A stretch of 15,755 bases of DNA from Dehalococcoidia bacterium (GTDB lineage: Bacteria; Chloroflexota; Dehalococcoidia; GIF9; AB-539-J10), in assembly GCA_023129815.1 (NCBI GenBank), contig JAGMBH010000051.1, positions 1 through 15,755 on the forward strand. Reading direction: 5' to 3'. The notes beneath the pieces were generated by a model that was not told the DNA's origin, ran no database searches, and saw only the letters and a program-made list of their open reading frames with translations. Below are positions 1 to 6,664 of this stretch, piece after piece (positions within the stretch are counted from its first letter, which is position 1; each line of letters opens with the position of its first letter). Made by a program: the position numbers and the translations under genes.

Positions 1-203
1 CTATCACAATGGCGATTAACCCCTTTAAGCAGCATGCTGCTGCCAAATCCTGTAGCAGCAATGGGGTTCAACTCACTAGCTCCAAGTACTAGAGCGGTTC
101 CCGTCAGTCGGGCATCGAGGATATTTAACCCGACAAAAGCAATGCCGAGCAGGATGCCCTTCCTTAAGTTTGCTTCAGCAACTAGTAATCTAAACCTTGC
201 CAC
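1..203 (-). pseudogene. Broken DUF5658-type membrane protein gene, 5' part, runs off the window
   Basis: This is a second copy of the gene at 12337-12645 (-) and is read right to left from a GTG at 203-201. The copies align closely, but this one has one extra base near 23-27 (CCCCTTTAAG against CCCCTTGAG). After the residues matching 'SSMLLKG' the reading frame is lost, so the membrane protein cannot be completed. The copy also lacks the candidate -35 hexamer of the intact gene, because similarity ends at 247 just before it. The gene's 3' end lies outside the window. A sequencing error could explain the single extra base, but the missing promoter element makes a dead copy more likely. Confidence 0.6.
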
Positions 204-205
204 TA

Positions 206-225
206 CTTAAGTCCTAGGACTTAAG
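206..225. promoter_or_regulatory. Perfect 20-bp palindrome upstream of the broken DUF5658 gene
   Basis: The half-site CTTAAGTCCT is followed exactly by its reverse complement. It sits 3 bp upstream of the GTG start. The intact copy carries the equivalent palindrome with a 4-nt unpaired centre. It could be a protein-binding operator or an RNA hairpin at the mRNA 5' end. Confidence 0.5.
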
Positions 226-289
226 CATACACAAATCCTGGGCAAATTAACAGCCGAAATACTCGTTCAGTACCTTAGCGACACGTTCT

Positions 290-343
290 CGTAGTGTCGG
301 GGCTTATCCCCGACCTGAGGCGGAGATGAACTCCGCCACTACG
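290..343. repeat. Type A two-hairpin junction element, copy 1
   Basis: A closing stem CGTAGT/ACTACG surrounds two 7-bp hairpins. The first pairs GTCGGGG with CCCCGAC; the second pairs GGCGGAG with CTCCGCC. Both have 5-nt loops and they are joined by CTGA. The whole element can fold into a three-way junction in DNA or RNA. Other copies are at 13740-13793 and 12835-12888. Confidence 0.85.
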
Positions 344-358
344 ATTAGCTTCCCCTTT

Positions 359-409
359 GTAGTACGACCCTTTAGGGTCGTGCGGCGCGAGGCTAAAGCC
401 TCGCACTAC
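359..409. repeat. Type B two-hairpin junction element, copy 1
   Basis: A closing stem GTAGT/ACTAC encloses hairpin ACGACCC/GGGTCGT (loop TTTA), linker GCGGC, and hairpin GCGAGGCT/AGCCTCGC. It has the same architecture as element A but unrelated arm sequence, so the fold is conserved rather than the bases. The second copy is at 13809-13859. Confidence 0.85.
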
Positions 410-430
410 GAAGTTAAGCTGCTGCACGGC

Positions 431-521
431 TCGCAATGACACGAACGAGCGTAAGCGAGGAATCCCGCTCCGAGTTTGCTTCGGCTACGCCTCGCAACCG
501 CTCACGCTCCTCACAATGACA
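431..521. repeat. Degenerate TCGCAATGACA-type inverted-repeat element
   Basis: It begins with TCGCAATGACA and ends with CTCACAATGACA. Internal GAGCGTAAGCG and CGCTCACGCTC can pair imperfectly. It resembles the better preserved element at 12742-12821. The right-hand repeat block keeps only the first ~36 bp (13881-13916), so this element is cut short there or was extended here. Confidence 0.5.
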
Positions 522-579
522 GAGGCCATTTAAAAATGTAGTTGCCCAATTGACTAGAAATACTAAATGCTAAATATGA

Positions 580-670
580 AATCCTAAACAATACCAAAGC
601 ACTAATGACCAAAATTCAAAAGGGAAAGAGTTTTGGTATTTGAATTTGGAAATTTGAATTTGTTTCAGGA
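580..670. repeat. AT-rich dispersed word repeat downstream of the GAF gene
   Basis: The stretch 582-619 recurs in inverted orientation at 4921-4958 and more loosely at 9859-9895, sharing the words CCTAAACAAT, CTAATGAC and AAAATTCAAA. AATACCAAA (590-598) is complementary to TTTGGTATT (632-640), so a long weak hairpin can form just past the GAF gene stop. No T-run follows, so it is not called a terminator. Confidence 0.6.
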
Positions 671-679
671 ACTGTGGTG

Positions 680-1405
680 CTAGGTATCCTGTCTCGTTCT
701 GTCTGCATCCGGGAGTTTTGAGAGTTTAGTTTGCAGCTCCTGAGCACCACGGTAGATATTCTGGCTCAGCTTGGCTTCAGCACTCTCGGGCTCAGCTTGG
801 AGCTGCTCAGCCAGCAAACCGCTGGAAGCTATCACAGGGGTGAGAGGAGTTTTCAAATCCCGAACAAGTGTGCTCAGCCGCTTCTGAAGCAATAAACTGT
901 TAGCCAGGGGCAAAGCTAACTGGGAGGTAGTGTACTTCAACAGCTTTAGCTCCCTCTCCCTATAGGCATTTGGCTTTCTGCTGCCCACAATAAGACTGCC
1001 AAAGACTTCCCCTTCTGAGAAAAGGGGCATCAATACCACTGACCTTGTGCCATGTTCCCTTAGTTTAACTAGAAAGCTGCCGGTCCATGGGTGTCTGCTT
1101 TTGTTAAGGTCAGGCTCTACCAGCGCCCTTTTATTTTCCCTTACCCAGGCTACGGGCGTTTTTTCCAGAGGGAGCGTGCTCCCAAAATCACGAGCCGCGC
1201 TTATTTTGCCTGACAGGGGCAAAAAACGAACGGTAGCCTGGCTTTCTATCCAGGCAATAGTCCCCCAGTCAATAGACATGAACCTCTTTAGCTCTTTGGC
1301 GAAACCTTCAGTCAGCTCGTTTATATTCGAACTGGAGAGAATGATGCGGCTCAACGTATTAGCCAGAGCTAATTGTTCTTCTTTTTCTCGATTAATGTTA
1401 GCCAT
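680..1405 (-). CDS. GAF-domain protein with degenerate histidine-kinase dimerisation stub
   Basis: This 241-residue cytosolic protein has a GAF-type sensor fold (about 15-170) with the usual 'SVVLMPLFSEGEVFGSLIVGS' core at 122-142. It continues as a helix (about 170-230) that resembles a HisKA dimerisation domain. In a working kinase the motif is H-E-L-R-T-P-L; here it reads R182-D-L-K-T-P-L, so the phospho-accepting histidine is replaced by arginine. No ATPase domain follows before the TAG stop. It is probably a sensor stub or a decayed kinase that can dimerise but not phosphorylate. The ATG has a good AGGGGGT ribosome site 5 nt upstream. It lies 210 nt downstream of the first surface-protein gene on the same strand and may be co-transcribed. 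A separate role in binding an intact kinase is possible. Confidence 0.8.
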   Translation of the reverse strand: MANINREKEEQLALANTLSRIILSSSNINELTEGFAKELKRFMSIDWGTIAWIESQATVRFLPLSGKISAARDFGSTLPLEKTPVAWVRENKRALVEPDLNKSRHPWTGSFLVKLREHGTRSVVLMPLFSEGEVFGSLIVGSRKPNAYRERELKLLKYTTSQLALPLANSLLLQKRLSTLVRDLKTPLTPVIASSGLLAEQLQAEPESAEAKLSQNIYRGAQELQTKLSKLPDADRTRQDT

Positions 1406-1435
1406 TTGCTACCCCCTTAACAAAATCAAAGTTCA

Positions 1436-1615
1436 AAGATAAAAAGTCAAAACTTAGTAGCCAGTAATCAGAATTCAGTAGCCCCGCTCCACCTACTGAC
1501 TACTGGCTCCTGACTCCTGAATTCCTCCCCAATTTTGCATTTTTACTTTTGCTCTTTAATTTTCCTTTGCTCTGTCATTTTGCATTTTTATTTTTACATT
1601 TTTATTTCGTTTCGC
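1436..1615. repeat. Intergenic word-repeat block between the GAF and surface-protein genes
   Basis: It holds two families of short words also seen elsewhere here. TAGTAGCCAGTAATCAG (1456-1472) and the inverted CTGACTACTGGCT (1496-1508) form an imperfect hairpin; related words occur at 5643-5680 and 7026-7047. TTTTGCATTTTTA and TTTGCTCTTTAATTT (1534-1600) recur at 10736-10822 and 7057-7085. No gene is visible. Confidence 0.6.
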
Positions 1616-4600
1616 TCATTTTACCAGCCAGTCCTTAGTTTTCAACCCGGTGCTCCACGCAACCCTCTGTTTCCACCTTCTTCTGCGCTCAAGGATGATA
1701 ATCACGGGAGGTATAGCTGCCGTGCTTAGAAGCCACCAGGGGAAAGGGATTAGCACAATACTGAAATCGCCCTTAAGGTCGGCAATCTCCACCATGTGCT
1801 TCCCCTCCATGTCCTCAGTTATGCTGAAGCTCACCACCTCGCTCTCTCCAGGCTCCAGGCTAACGCTCTTTACCGACCTGACCACTCCATCAACTTTGAG
1901 TTCTAAAGTGCATGTTCCCGCTGCACCGCCGATATTGGTGACAATAAGGCTGATGCTGATTTCCTGCCTTGGATTTGCTTCCCCGGGCTCAATGACCAGG
2001 TTGCTGGGTCGGAAGCCCGGCTCAGCCAGTGAAGGTGGCGGCCCCAGCTTTACCATAAGAGTGAAAATCATAGGCCCGCTTATCTCCGTTGTCAGCTTGC
2101 CAGCCTCAGTTATATCGGCAGAAGGGAACTCCACCCAGCCCTTCTGGGTATCGTAGTAAGCAGCGAATACCGCTAAAGAATTAAGGGGTAACTCGCTAAG
2201 GTCATAGCTCAAGGCTAGCTTGCCTGGCGGTGATATGGTGAAAAGGGAAGGGTTTGGGCTATATTCGTAAAGGTAGGCATCGAGCCTGTAGACCTGCCCT
2301 AAAACTACCATGTCCTGGGGCAGCAGTATCTGAATCGTCTTCATTTCCAGCCTTTGAGGCACTTTGCCGCCAGGGCAGAGTATCTTGGTGCCACGGTCAA
2401 GCTCCAGAGCTATTTGTCCTTCGGCATCGGTTGCCCTTACTGATTCAAGGAGCTCACCTGAGGGGCTAACCTTGGCTTCGGTTATCTTACCCAGGTTATC
2501 TATAATTACGACCCAATAACCTAGCGCTCCTCCACCTCCGCCGCCTCCAGCTTCGTCCTCGGCTTCGCCCTCTTCACCCTCGGTTGGTGGAGAAGTTCCT
2601 ATAATTCCAAATACAGCACCACTAAGGTCAGTTAAATTAGGCGTGGTGTCGGCAGTTATTATCGCCCAGACATAGCCGCTATAGCCATTGACATCATTCG
2701 TATCTAGGCCGCTATTTGAGCACTGCACCCAGCTTTCGCCATTCCACCACCTCATTGTTAATGATGATTCAACAAGCCCGGCGACCTGAGTTGCGGTGTA
2801 ATAATTCTTAATTTCAATCTGGCCAACATCCTCAGTGCTGTCGAGATGCACATCAATATATTCATCGGCAGCGGTAAAGCCGCCGGGAATCGTGCCGCCA
2901 GGATTGCTCTCATATTTAGCCACAGTTATAATCGGCGTCCCATCCCCGCTCTTGGTAACTTCGGTATCAGCCTCAGTTTTAGCGTCAACGGTGTCATCGC
3001 CGGAGGCTGTTGTCCACGTTTTACTATCTTCTACCCCAGCCCCGAGCCAGGGATCAAAATGGACATTAGCAGAGACTTCATCGCCGCTTCCATCCGCTGG
3101 TTCACCAGTCACGGGGTCGATCACTCCAGCACCACTGCTCGGTCCGTCATTAGCCCCCCACCAATTGTTGGTGGCGTCTGCTGTTCCGCTGCCACTGTTC
3201 TCCACTCCATACTCTGTGTTGCCGTGTATGTTGTTGAAGTTTATGCTAATAGTAGATGCATCAACAGATCCTTCAATCTTGACACCTATATTGTTGCTAG
3301 TAATATGGTTTTGGGTCAGTGTGCTGTAATTGCTTCCGTCCAGATTGACTCCGTAGCCATTATTCCCGCTTATGGTGTTTCCGGTCAGGGTGTTGTTGCT
3401 ACTCTTGTCGACATAAATCCCGTACTCGCCGTTCTGATTTGCGGTATTCCCGGTGAGAGTGTTACCGTGGCTTCCCTCGGTTCCGTCGAGATAGATTCCA
3501 TGCTTGGTATTTGAGTTAGCAATGTTACTGGTCAATGTGTTGCTGTCACTGTTGTCCAGATAAATCCCACATTCGCTATTTGAGTTAGCAGTGTTTTCAG
3601 TCAACGTGTTGTTGTCACTGTGGTCGAGATAGATTCCATACTCGGTATTTGAGTTAGCAGTGTTTCCAGTCAACGTGTTGTTGTCACTGTGATCGAGATA
3701 GATTCCATACTCACCGTTCTGAACTTTGAATCCCTGTAACACGCAGCCATTTACAGTTAGCTTAATAGCACTGCCACTACCACCTGCATCCACGACAACA
3801 TTGCTGGGCTGGCTGAGGTCACCGGTGAGAGTAAGTTGCTGCTTGTCTACCTCAACATTCTCAATATATGTCCCGGCAGCTACAGAAATGGTATCGCCAG
3901 AGCTAGCGGCATCAATAGCATCTTGGATAGTGGCAAAGTGGTCATCATCGACATACAATGTGCTAGGACTAGGCGTTGTAGTCGTGGTGAAGTGTTTCTC
4001 ATCACCATAGCTGGTGCCATAAACACCGCCATCCGCTTTAGCCCTGAAGTAATAGGTAGTATCAACATCTAAGCCACTGAGGGGAGAGCTAAACTTTCCC
4101 GTGGTACTCATTGCCTGCGCGGTAGTGTTATAAGAATAGGACCCTGTAGCAGTCCCCCACTGAAAGGAGACCTCCACAGTTGAGGCTGCGCCCAGTGAAT
4201 CCAAGTTGCCGTTTAAGGTGGCTGAGTTGGCAGTAATATCACTGGCAGCTTCGGTTGTCACTATTGTTACTGTGGTGAAGTTCTTCTCCTTGCCATAGCT
4301 TGTGTCATCACCCACCGCCTTGGCCCTGAAGTAGTAGGTGGTACCGCCGTCTAAGCCAGTGACGTTGAAGCTAAAGGCTCCTGTAGTATTCATTGCCTGC
4401 GATGGGGTAGTTTCATTAGTATAAGGCCCGTTCTTGTTAATCCCCCACTCAAAGGTGACATCCACACTTGTGGCTGTGCCCCTATCCGTCAGGTCGCCAT
4501 TTAAGGTGGCTCCAGTGGTGGTTATGTCGCTGGCATTCTTAGTGCTAACCAAAGGAGGCACTGTGTCCGCTGAGACAGGAAGGGGCACGAGGGCAAGCAG

Positions 4601-4657
4601 CATGGCAACCAGCATCAGGCCGCTCATGAAAGTGATTAATCTGTTAAACTTACGCAT
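1616..4657 (-). CDS. Large secreted, membrane-anchored beta-helix and fibronectin-like surface protein
   Basis: The 1013-residue protein starts with a signal peptide (1-30, ending PVSA). Two fibronectin-like modules of about 95 residues follow ('TGATLNG…TYYFRAKA'). A right-handed parallel beta-helix of the NosD/CASH type spans about 233-510, opening with 'LYVDDDHFATIQDAIDAA', passing through NNTLTGNTANSN-type coils and ending at NNWWG. Next come a beta-rich domain (about 540-690), a glycine-rich hinge (about 700-711), a conserved domain starting GYWVVIIDN, and a CARDB-like domain ('NLVIEPGEANPRQEISISLIVTNIGG'). The C-terminus has a membrane segment 'WWLLSTAAIPPVIIILE' and a basic tail. It is probably displayed outside the cell, binding carbohydrate or another surface. 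No catalytic residues can be assigned. Ends and promoter match the paralogue at 7090-9594. The RBS is a modest AAGGAAAA. Confidence 0.85.
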   Translation of the reverse strand: MRKFNRLITFMSGLMLVAMLLALVPLPVSADTVPPLVSTKNASDITTTGATLNGDLTDRGTATSVDVTFEWGINKNGPYTNETTPSQAMNTTGAFSFNVTGLDGGTTYYFRAKAVGDDTSYGKEKNFTTVTIVTTEAASDITANSATLNGNLDSLGAASTVEVSFQWGTATGSYSYNTTAQAMSTTGKFSSPLSGLDVDTTYYFRAKADGGVYGTSYGDEKHFTTTTTPSPSTLYVDDDHFATIQDAIDAASSGDTISVAAGTYIENVEVDKQQLTLTGDLSQPSNVVVDAGGSGSAIKLTVNGCVLQGFKVQNGEYGIYLDHSDNNTLTGNTANSNTEYGIYLDHSDNNTLTENTANSNSECGIYLDNSDSNTLTSNIANSNTKHGIYLDGTEGSHGNTLTGNTANQNGEYGIYVDKSSNNTLTGNTISGNNGYGVNLDGSNYSTLTQNHITSNNIGVKIEGSVDASTISINFNNIHGNTEYGVENSGSGTADATNNWWGANDGPSSGAGVIDPVTGEPADGSGDEVSANVHFDPWLGAGVEDSKTWTTASGDDTVDAKTEADTEVTKSGDGTPIITVAKYESNPGGTIPGGFTAADEYIDVHLDSTEDVGQIEIKNYYTATQVAGLVESSLTMRWWNGESWVQCSNSGLDTNDVNGYSGYVWAIITADTTPNLTDLSGAVFGIIGTSPPTEGEEGEAEDEAGGGGGGGALGYWVVIIDNLGKITEAKVSPSGELLESVRATDAEGQIALELDRGTKILCPGGKVPQRLEMKTIQILLPQDMVVLGQVYRLDAYLYEYSPNPSLFTISPPGKLALSYDLSELPLNSLAVFAAYYDTQKGWVEFPSADITEAGKLTTEISGPMIFTLMVKLGPPPSLAEPGFRPSNLVIEPGEANPRQEISISLIVTNIGGAAGTCTLELKVDGVVRSVKSVSLEPGESEVVSFSITEDMEGKHMVEIADLKGDFSIVLIPFPWWLLSTAAIPPVIIILERRRRWKQRVAWSTGLKTKDWLVK
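3511..3717. repeat. Three tandem 69-bp units within the beta-helix
   Basis: The word TTGAGTTAGC recurs at 3511, 3580 and 3649, exactly 69 bp apart, with the intervening sequence highly similar. Each unit encodes one 23-residue coil ('EYGIYLDHSDNNTLTGNTANSNT'). Near identity at DNA level points to recent expansion and possible copy-number variation. Confidence 0.9.
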
Positions 4658-4777
4658 GTGCCTTTTCCTTGCCTCGAAGAGATTTCCTCAAATCCGCTCC
4701 CTGGCACGGTAGCCGTCTAGGATGAATTCCGCGGTTAACTATGGCCTCTGTCCCCACCAATTCATCTATTTTCATTA
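4658..4777 (-). promoter_or_regulatory. Conserved 5' leader of surface protein 1
   Basis: About 120 nt lie between the predicted transcription start and the ATG. They are nearly identical to 9595-9714, with only a handful of substitutions although neither is coding. On the transcript, GATTT-GAGG-AAATC forms a small hairpin about 25-40 nt before the start, and GGC…GCC can pair further up. I could not match it to a riboswitch class I know. Confidence 0.5.
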
Positions 4778-4783
4778 CCACAG

Positions 4784-4839
4784 ATTGTAAAATATGGCAG
4801 GTTAAGAAATGGGTTAAGAAAGGTTAAGATTTGGTTAAG
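4784..4839 (-). promoter_or_regulatory. Promoter with four CTTAACC repeats (Pho-box-like) for surface protein 1
   Basis: Read on the minus strand, CTTAACC occurs four times (plus-strand GGTTAAG starts at 4800, 4812, 4822 and 4833, spacing 12, 10 and 11 bp). A -10 hexamer TACAAT (4789-4784) follows the last copy by exactly 10 bp and there is no good -35. Phased repeats replacing the -35 are typical of PhoB/OmpR-family activation. CTTAACCT with 3-bp gaps is, from memory, the cyanobacterial Pho box. Confidence 0.65.
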
Positions 4840-4989
4840 AATGGCTATTATGAAATTCTAATATCTAAGCTCTAAATCCTAAACAAATTCCAAATTCAAA
4901 TACCAAAACTCATCTTGCTTTGAATTTTAGTCATTAGCGCTTCGATATTGTTTAGGGTTTATCATGTTTTGATTTTTGCTCTTTCCCTT
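4840..4989. repeat. AT-rich repeat, end of the surface-gene duplication
   Basis: 4845-4862 matches 9804-9821, and 4945-4989 (TATTGTTTAG… to GCTCTTTCC) matches 9876-9917. The duplicated segment therefore extends through the promoter up to this point. CCTAAACAA (4877-4885) is complementary to TTGTTTAGG (4948-4956), so a large weak hairpin is possible. Confidence 0.65.
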
Positions 4990-5023
4990 GATAAACCTCT
5001 TTAAAATAATGTATTATAAATAC
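4988..5023 (+). promoter_or_regulatory. Candidate promoter and operator of mazEF
   Basis: TTGATA (4988-4993) and TATTAT (5012-5017) are 18 bp apart. The -10 is overlapped by an inverted repeat GTATT-ATA-…AATAC (5011-5023), a plausible autorepression site for the ribbon-helix-helix antitoxin. A strong GGAGGTG ribosome site follows at 5043-5049. Confidence 0.45.
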
Positions 5024-5053
5024 GCAGAATAATTAGTCATATGGAGGTGTATT

Positions 5054-5296
5054 ATGAATACAGTTCGATTGAATGTCACCCTTCCCGAAGAGCTTGCCCG
5101 GCAATTGGATAACTTGGCTGGAACCAGAAAGAAGAGCCGTTTCATTGCTGAAACTTTGAGACAAAGGATTGAAAAGATTCAAAATGAACAGCTCCAAACG
5201 CTCCTGGAAGAAGGCTATAAATCTGCTAGACAAGAAAGCCTTAACATAACGAAAGAATTTGAGCCTGTTGATTTAGAAGGGTGGGATGAATATTAA
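5054..5296 (+). CDS. mazE: MazE-type ribbon-helix-helix antitoxin
   Basis: This 80-residue protein has an N-terminal ribbon-helix-helix DNA-binding fold (1-45: 'VRLNVTLPEELARQLDNLAG' then 'RFIAETLRQRI'). The C-terminal tail is acidic, 'EFEPVDLEGWDEY', the type that wraps and blocks MazF. It should neutralise the downstream toxin and repress its own promoter as part of the complex. The ATG is supported by GGAGGTG 5 nt upstream. The stop overlaps the toxin start by 11 nt, the normal coupling in mazEF operons. It is the first of six consecutive plus-strand genes in an otherwise minus-strand window. Confidence 0.88.
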   Translation: MNTVRLNVTLPEELARQLDNLAGTRKKSRFIAETLRQRIEKIQNEQLQTLLEEGYKSARQESLNITKEFEPVDLEGWDEY

Positions 5297-5630
5297 AAGG
5301 GGAGAAATATACCTTACTGTCCTGGATCCAGTGGTGGGAAGGGAGATTTCAAAGACTCGCCCTGTTGTGGTCGTTTCTAATGACAAGAACAATGAATTTT
5401 CAGCCACAGTAACCATCTTACCCTTAACCTCTAGAAACCTCCAGAAGATTTATCCCTTTGAGGTGTTTCTACCTAAAGGTGCCGGGAATCTTCCCAAGGA
5501 TTCCAAGGTTAAAGCTGACCAAATTCGCACTCTTGACAAGAGTCGCCTCCTTACTCTTATAGGGAAGTTAGAAAGAGAAGAGATAATCCAGATTGAAAAG
5601 GCAATGAAAATTCAGCTGGAACTAACTTAA
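5286..5630 (+). CDS. mazF: MazF-type endoribonuclease toxin
   Basis: This 114-residue protein has the full MazF/PemK fold: 'KRGEIYLTVLDP' at the start, 'KTRPVVVVSND' in the middle and 'VKADQIRTLDKSRL' near the end. R25 and T48 fall at the positions of the catalytic arginine and threonine known for the Bacillus subtilis enzyme. It should cut single-stranded mRNA at a short motif when the antitoxin is lost, halting translation. The start lies within the antitoxin's last codons, so translation is coupled. Length and motifs are complete and I see no sign of decay. The cleavage motif cannot be predicted from sequence. Confidence 0.92.
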   Translation: MNIKRGEIYLTVLDPVVGREISKTRPVVVVSNDKNNEFSATVTILPLTSRNLQKIYPFEVFLPKGAGNLPKDSKVKADQIRTLDKSRLLTLIGKLEREEIIQIEKAMKIQLELT

Positions 5631-5642
5631 TTCTCAACCAAA

Positions 5643-5760
5643 ATTCAGTAGTCGGGAGTCAGAATACAGAAGCCAGTAGGGGTCGTCATTCTGAGCGAGA
5701 GATTAAAATTCAAAGATAAAAAAGCAAAATTACGATTCAAAATGTAAAAAGGCCTCGCTT
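5643..5760. repeat. Intergenic word-repeat block after mazF
   Basis: It carries TTCAGTAGTCGGGAGTCAG (5644-5662), GTCATTCTGAGCGAGAGATT (5684-5703) and AAATTCAAAGATAAAAA (5706-5722). The first and last word types recur at 1436-1481, 7026-7047 and 10621-10640. No coding region is convincing here. Confidence 0.5.
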
Positions 5761-5818
5761 CCACATCAAACTTTGCATTATCGTTGATGTTTGAACTCAA
5801 TCCGTGGTATCTTTTCAT

Positions 5819-6034
5819 ATGCCTTTCGTTTATACTAAGCATGTTAGTACGCGGATAAAACAAAGAAAGGTCATGCCAAGTCAGATTGAACAAGCTATTC
5901 TCCAGCCAGATGAGGTTATACCTGGGTTTAAGGGGCGCCTTATGGCTAGAAAGGAACTCTCGGGCAATACACTTGAAGTAGTTTATCGCCAAGAAGGCGA
6001 AAATACGATTATCATCACTGCCTATTGGCTGTAG
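5819..6034 (+). CDS. DUF4258-type small protein, toxin-like
   Basis: The 71-residue product matches the DUF4258 pattern: 'FVYTKHVSTRIKQRKVMPSQIEQAILQPDEVI', then 'LEVVYRQEGENTIIITAYW'. This places the family's His and Arg near residues 8 and 12. Such proteins share the small RNase-like fold of BrnT/RelE-type toxins and are commonly paired with DUF2283 proteins, as here; no activity is established for this one. I chose the ATG at 5819, since family members usually begin just before 'YTKH'; a GTG at 5804 would add five residues. Neither start has a strong ribosome site. The TAG stop is embedded in the ribosome site of the next gene. Confidence 0.75.
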   Translation: MPFVYTKHVSTRIKQRKVMPSQIEQAILQPDEVIPGFKGRLMARKELSGNTLEVVYRQEGENTIIITAYWL

Positions 6035-6044
6035 GAGGTGCGAA

Positions 6045-6263
6045 GTGAATATTAGCTTCGATGAGCAAGTTGATGCCCTGTATATCCAGTTCCGACAGGG
6101 GAGTGTAAACAAAACCATCAAGTTGCAAGATGGGATATTGATGGACATCGATCATTCTGGTGCTATCTTCGGAATAGAAATTTTAGATGCTAGCATGCGC
6201 CTTCCCTTAGATTCTCTTGGTAAGATAAACATTGACCTTCCTATCAAATCGGCATCAAGGTAA
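6045..6263 (+). CDS. DUF2283 family protein, putative partner of the DUF4258 protein
   Basis: This 72-residue protein fits DUF2283: 'ISFDEQVDALYIQFRQGSV', 'LQDGILMDIDHSGAIFGIEILDAS'. The family is a small beta-rich fold with no assigned catalysis and often sits beside DUF4258, suggesting an antitoxin-like or partner role. The start is GTG at 6045, clearly set by AGGAGGTG at 6033-6040; the preceding gene ends 10 nt upstream. It is full length for the family. The order toxin-like first, partner second is reversed relative to mazEF. Confidence 0.85.
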   Translation: MNISFDEQVDALYIQFRQGSVNKTIKLQDGILMDIDHSGAIFGIEILDASMRLPLDSLGKINIDLPIKSASR

Positions 6264-6397
6264 GCTCCGATTGCCTGGCTATCTTTATCGCTTATCCTGA
6301 TGTTGCTTGCCATCTCAAGTTCCTCACTGGTTCAAGGTGAAGGTGATTCAACATGCAAAAATGCTTCATTCCCTTCCGACTAATTCCTCATTTCTTA

Positions 6398-6427
6398 TTG
6401 ACATCTGCTTACCCCTTTTGCTATCCT
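6398..6427 (+). promoter_or_regulatory. Candidate promoter of the DUF104/mazF module
   Basis: A perfect TTGACA (6398-6403) is followed after 18 bp by TATCCT (6422-6427), a weak -10. A start site near 6434 would leave only about 11 nt before the ATG at 6445. The rest of 6264-6397 shows no gene. Confidence 0.35.
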
Positions 6428-6444
6428 CACCATGGAAGTTAATA

Positions 6445-6663
6445 ATGCCATCCAGAATTCAAGCAATTTATGAGAATGGTGTTCTCAAGCCCTTACAAAA
6501 GTTAGCTCTCCCTGACCAACAAAGGGTGGAAATATTCGTTTTGGCTGATGACATACCTTCCTCCCTTATTGCTGAGATAGCTGAACAAGCTGGCAGTTAC
6601 AATTTCCTCAACCATTCTGACGAAGACATTTATACCATCGAAGACGGGGAAGGGATCGATTGA
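6445..6663 (+). CDS. DUF104 (AF2212-type) antitoxin-like protein
   Basis: The 72-residue protein opens with the DUF104 signature 'IQAIYENGVLKPLQKLALPDQQRVEIFVL', a short beta barrel. Its acidic tail (about 37-72, rich in D and E) is suited to gripping a basic toxin. DUF104 proteins are typically encoded directly before PIN or MazF-type toxins, as here. An upstream ATG at 6307 keeps the frame open but adds 46 residues unlike the family, so I use the internal ATG at 6445, preceded by GGAAG at 6434-6438. It ends one base before the toxin gene. Confidence 0.82.
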   Translation: MPSRIQAIYENGVLKPLQKLALPDQQRVEIFVLADDIPSSLIAEIAEQAGSYNFLNHSDEDIYTIEDGEGID

Positions 6664-6664
6664 T

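Larger units (their letters stand above)
1..247. repeat. Long direct repeat, left copy (partner 12444-12689)
   Basis: The segment matches 12444-12689 in the same orientation with only scattered substitutions and one 1-nt indel. It covers the DUF5658 coding start and its upstream palindrome. The match stops at the shared word GGGCAAAT. The left copy may extend beyond the window edge. Confidence 0.9.
260..466. repeat. 207-bp repeat block, left copy (partner 13710-13916)
   Basis: It is identical to 13710-13916 except at two positions; one of them is the third-hairpin-loop base of element A (CTTAT here, CTTGT there). The block contains one A element, one B element and the start of a TCGCAATGACA-type repeat. 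After 466 the left copy has 65 extra bases before both copies rejoin in AAAAATGTAGTTGCC (532-546 and 13917-13931). Confidence 0.95.

Noticed and set aside
290..343. Element A as a simple rho-independent terminator
   Set aside because: It is followed by no T-run and has two hairpins in a closing stem; it also occurs where no gene ends nearby.
260..560. Repeat cluster as a CRISPR array
   Set aside because: The repeats differ from each other and have no regular spacer length; no cas gene is present.
2835..3514. Two overlapping plus-strand open frames of 164 and 222 codons opposite surface protein 1
   Set aside because: They are antisense to a clear domain-structured gene and their compositions show no recognisable fold.
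5645..6148. Minus-strand open frame of 167 codons
   Set aside because: It covers the DUF4258 gene and part of DUF2283 in antisense and crosses repeat words; no family resemblance.
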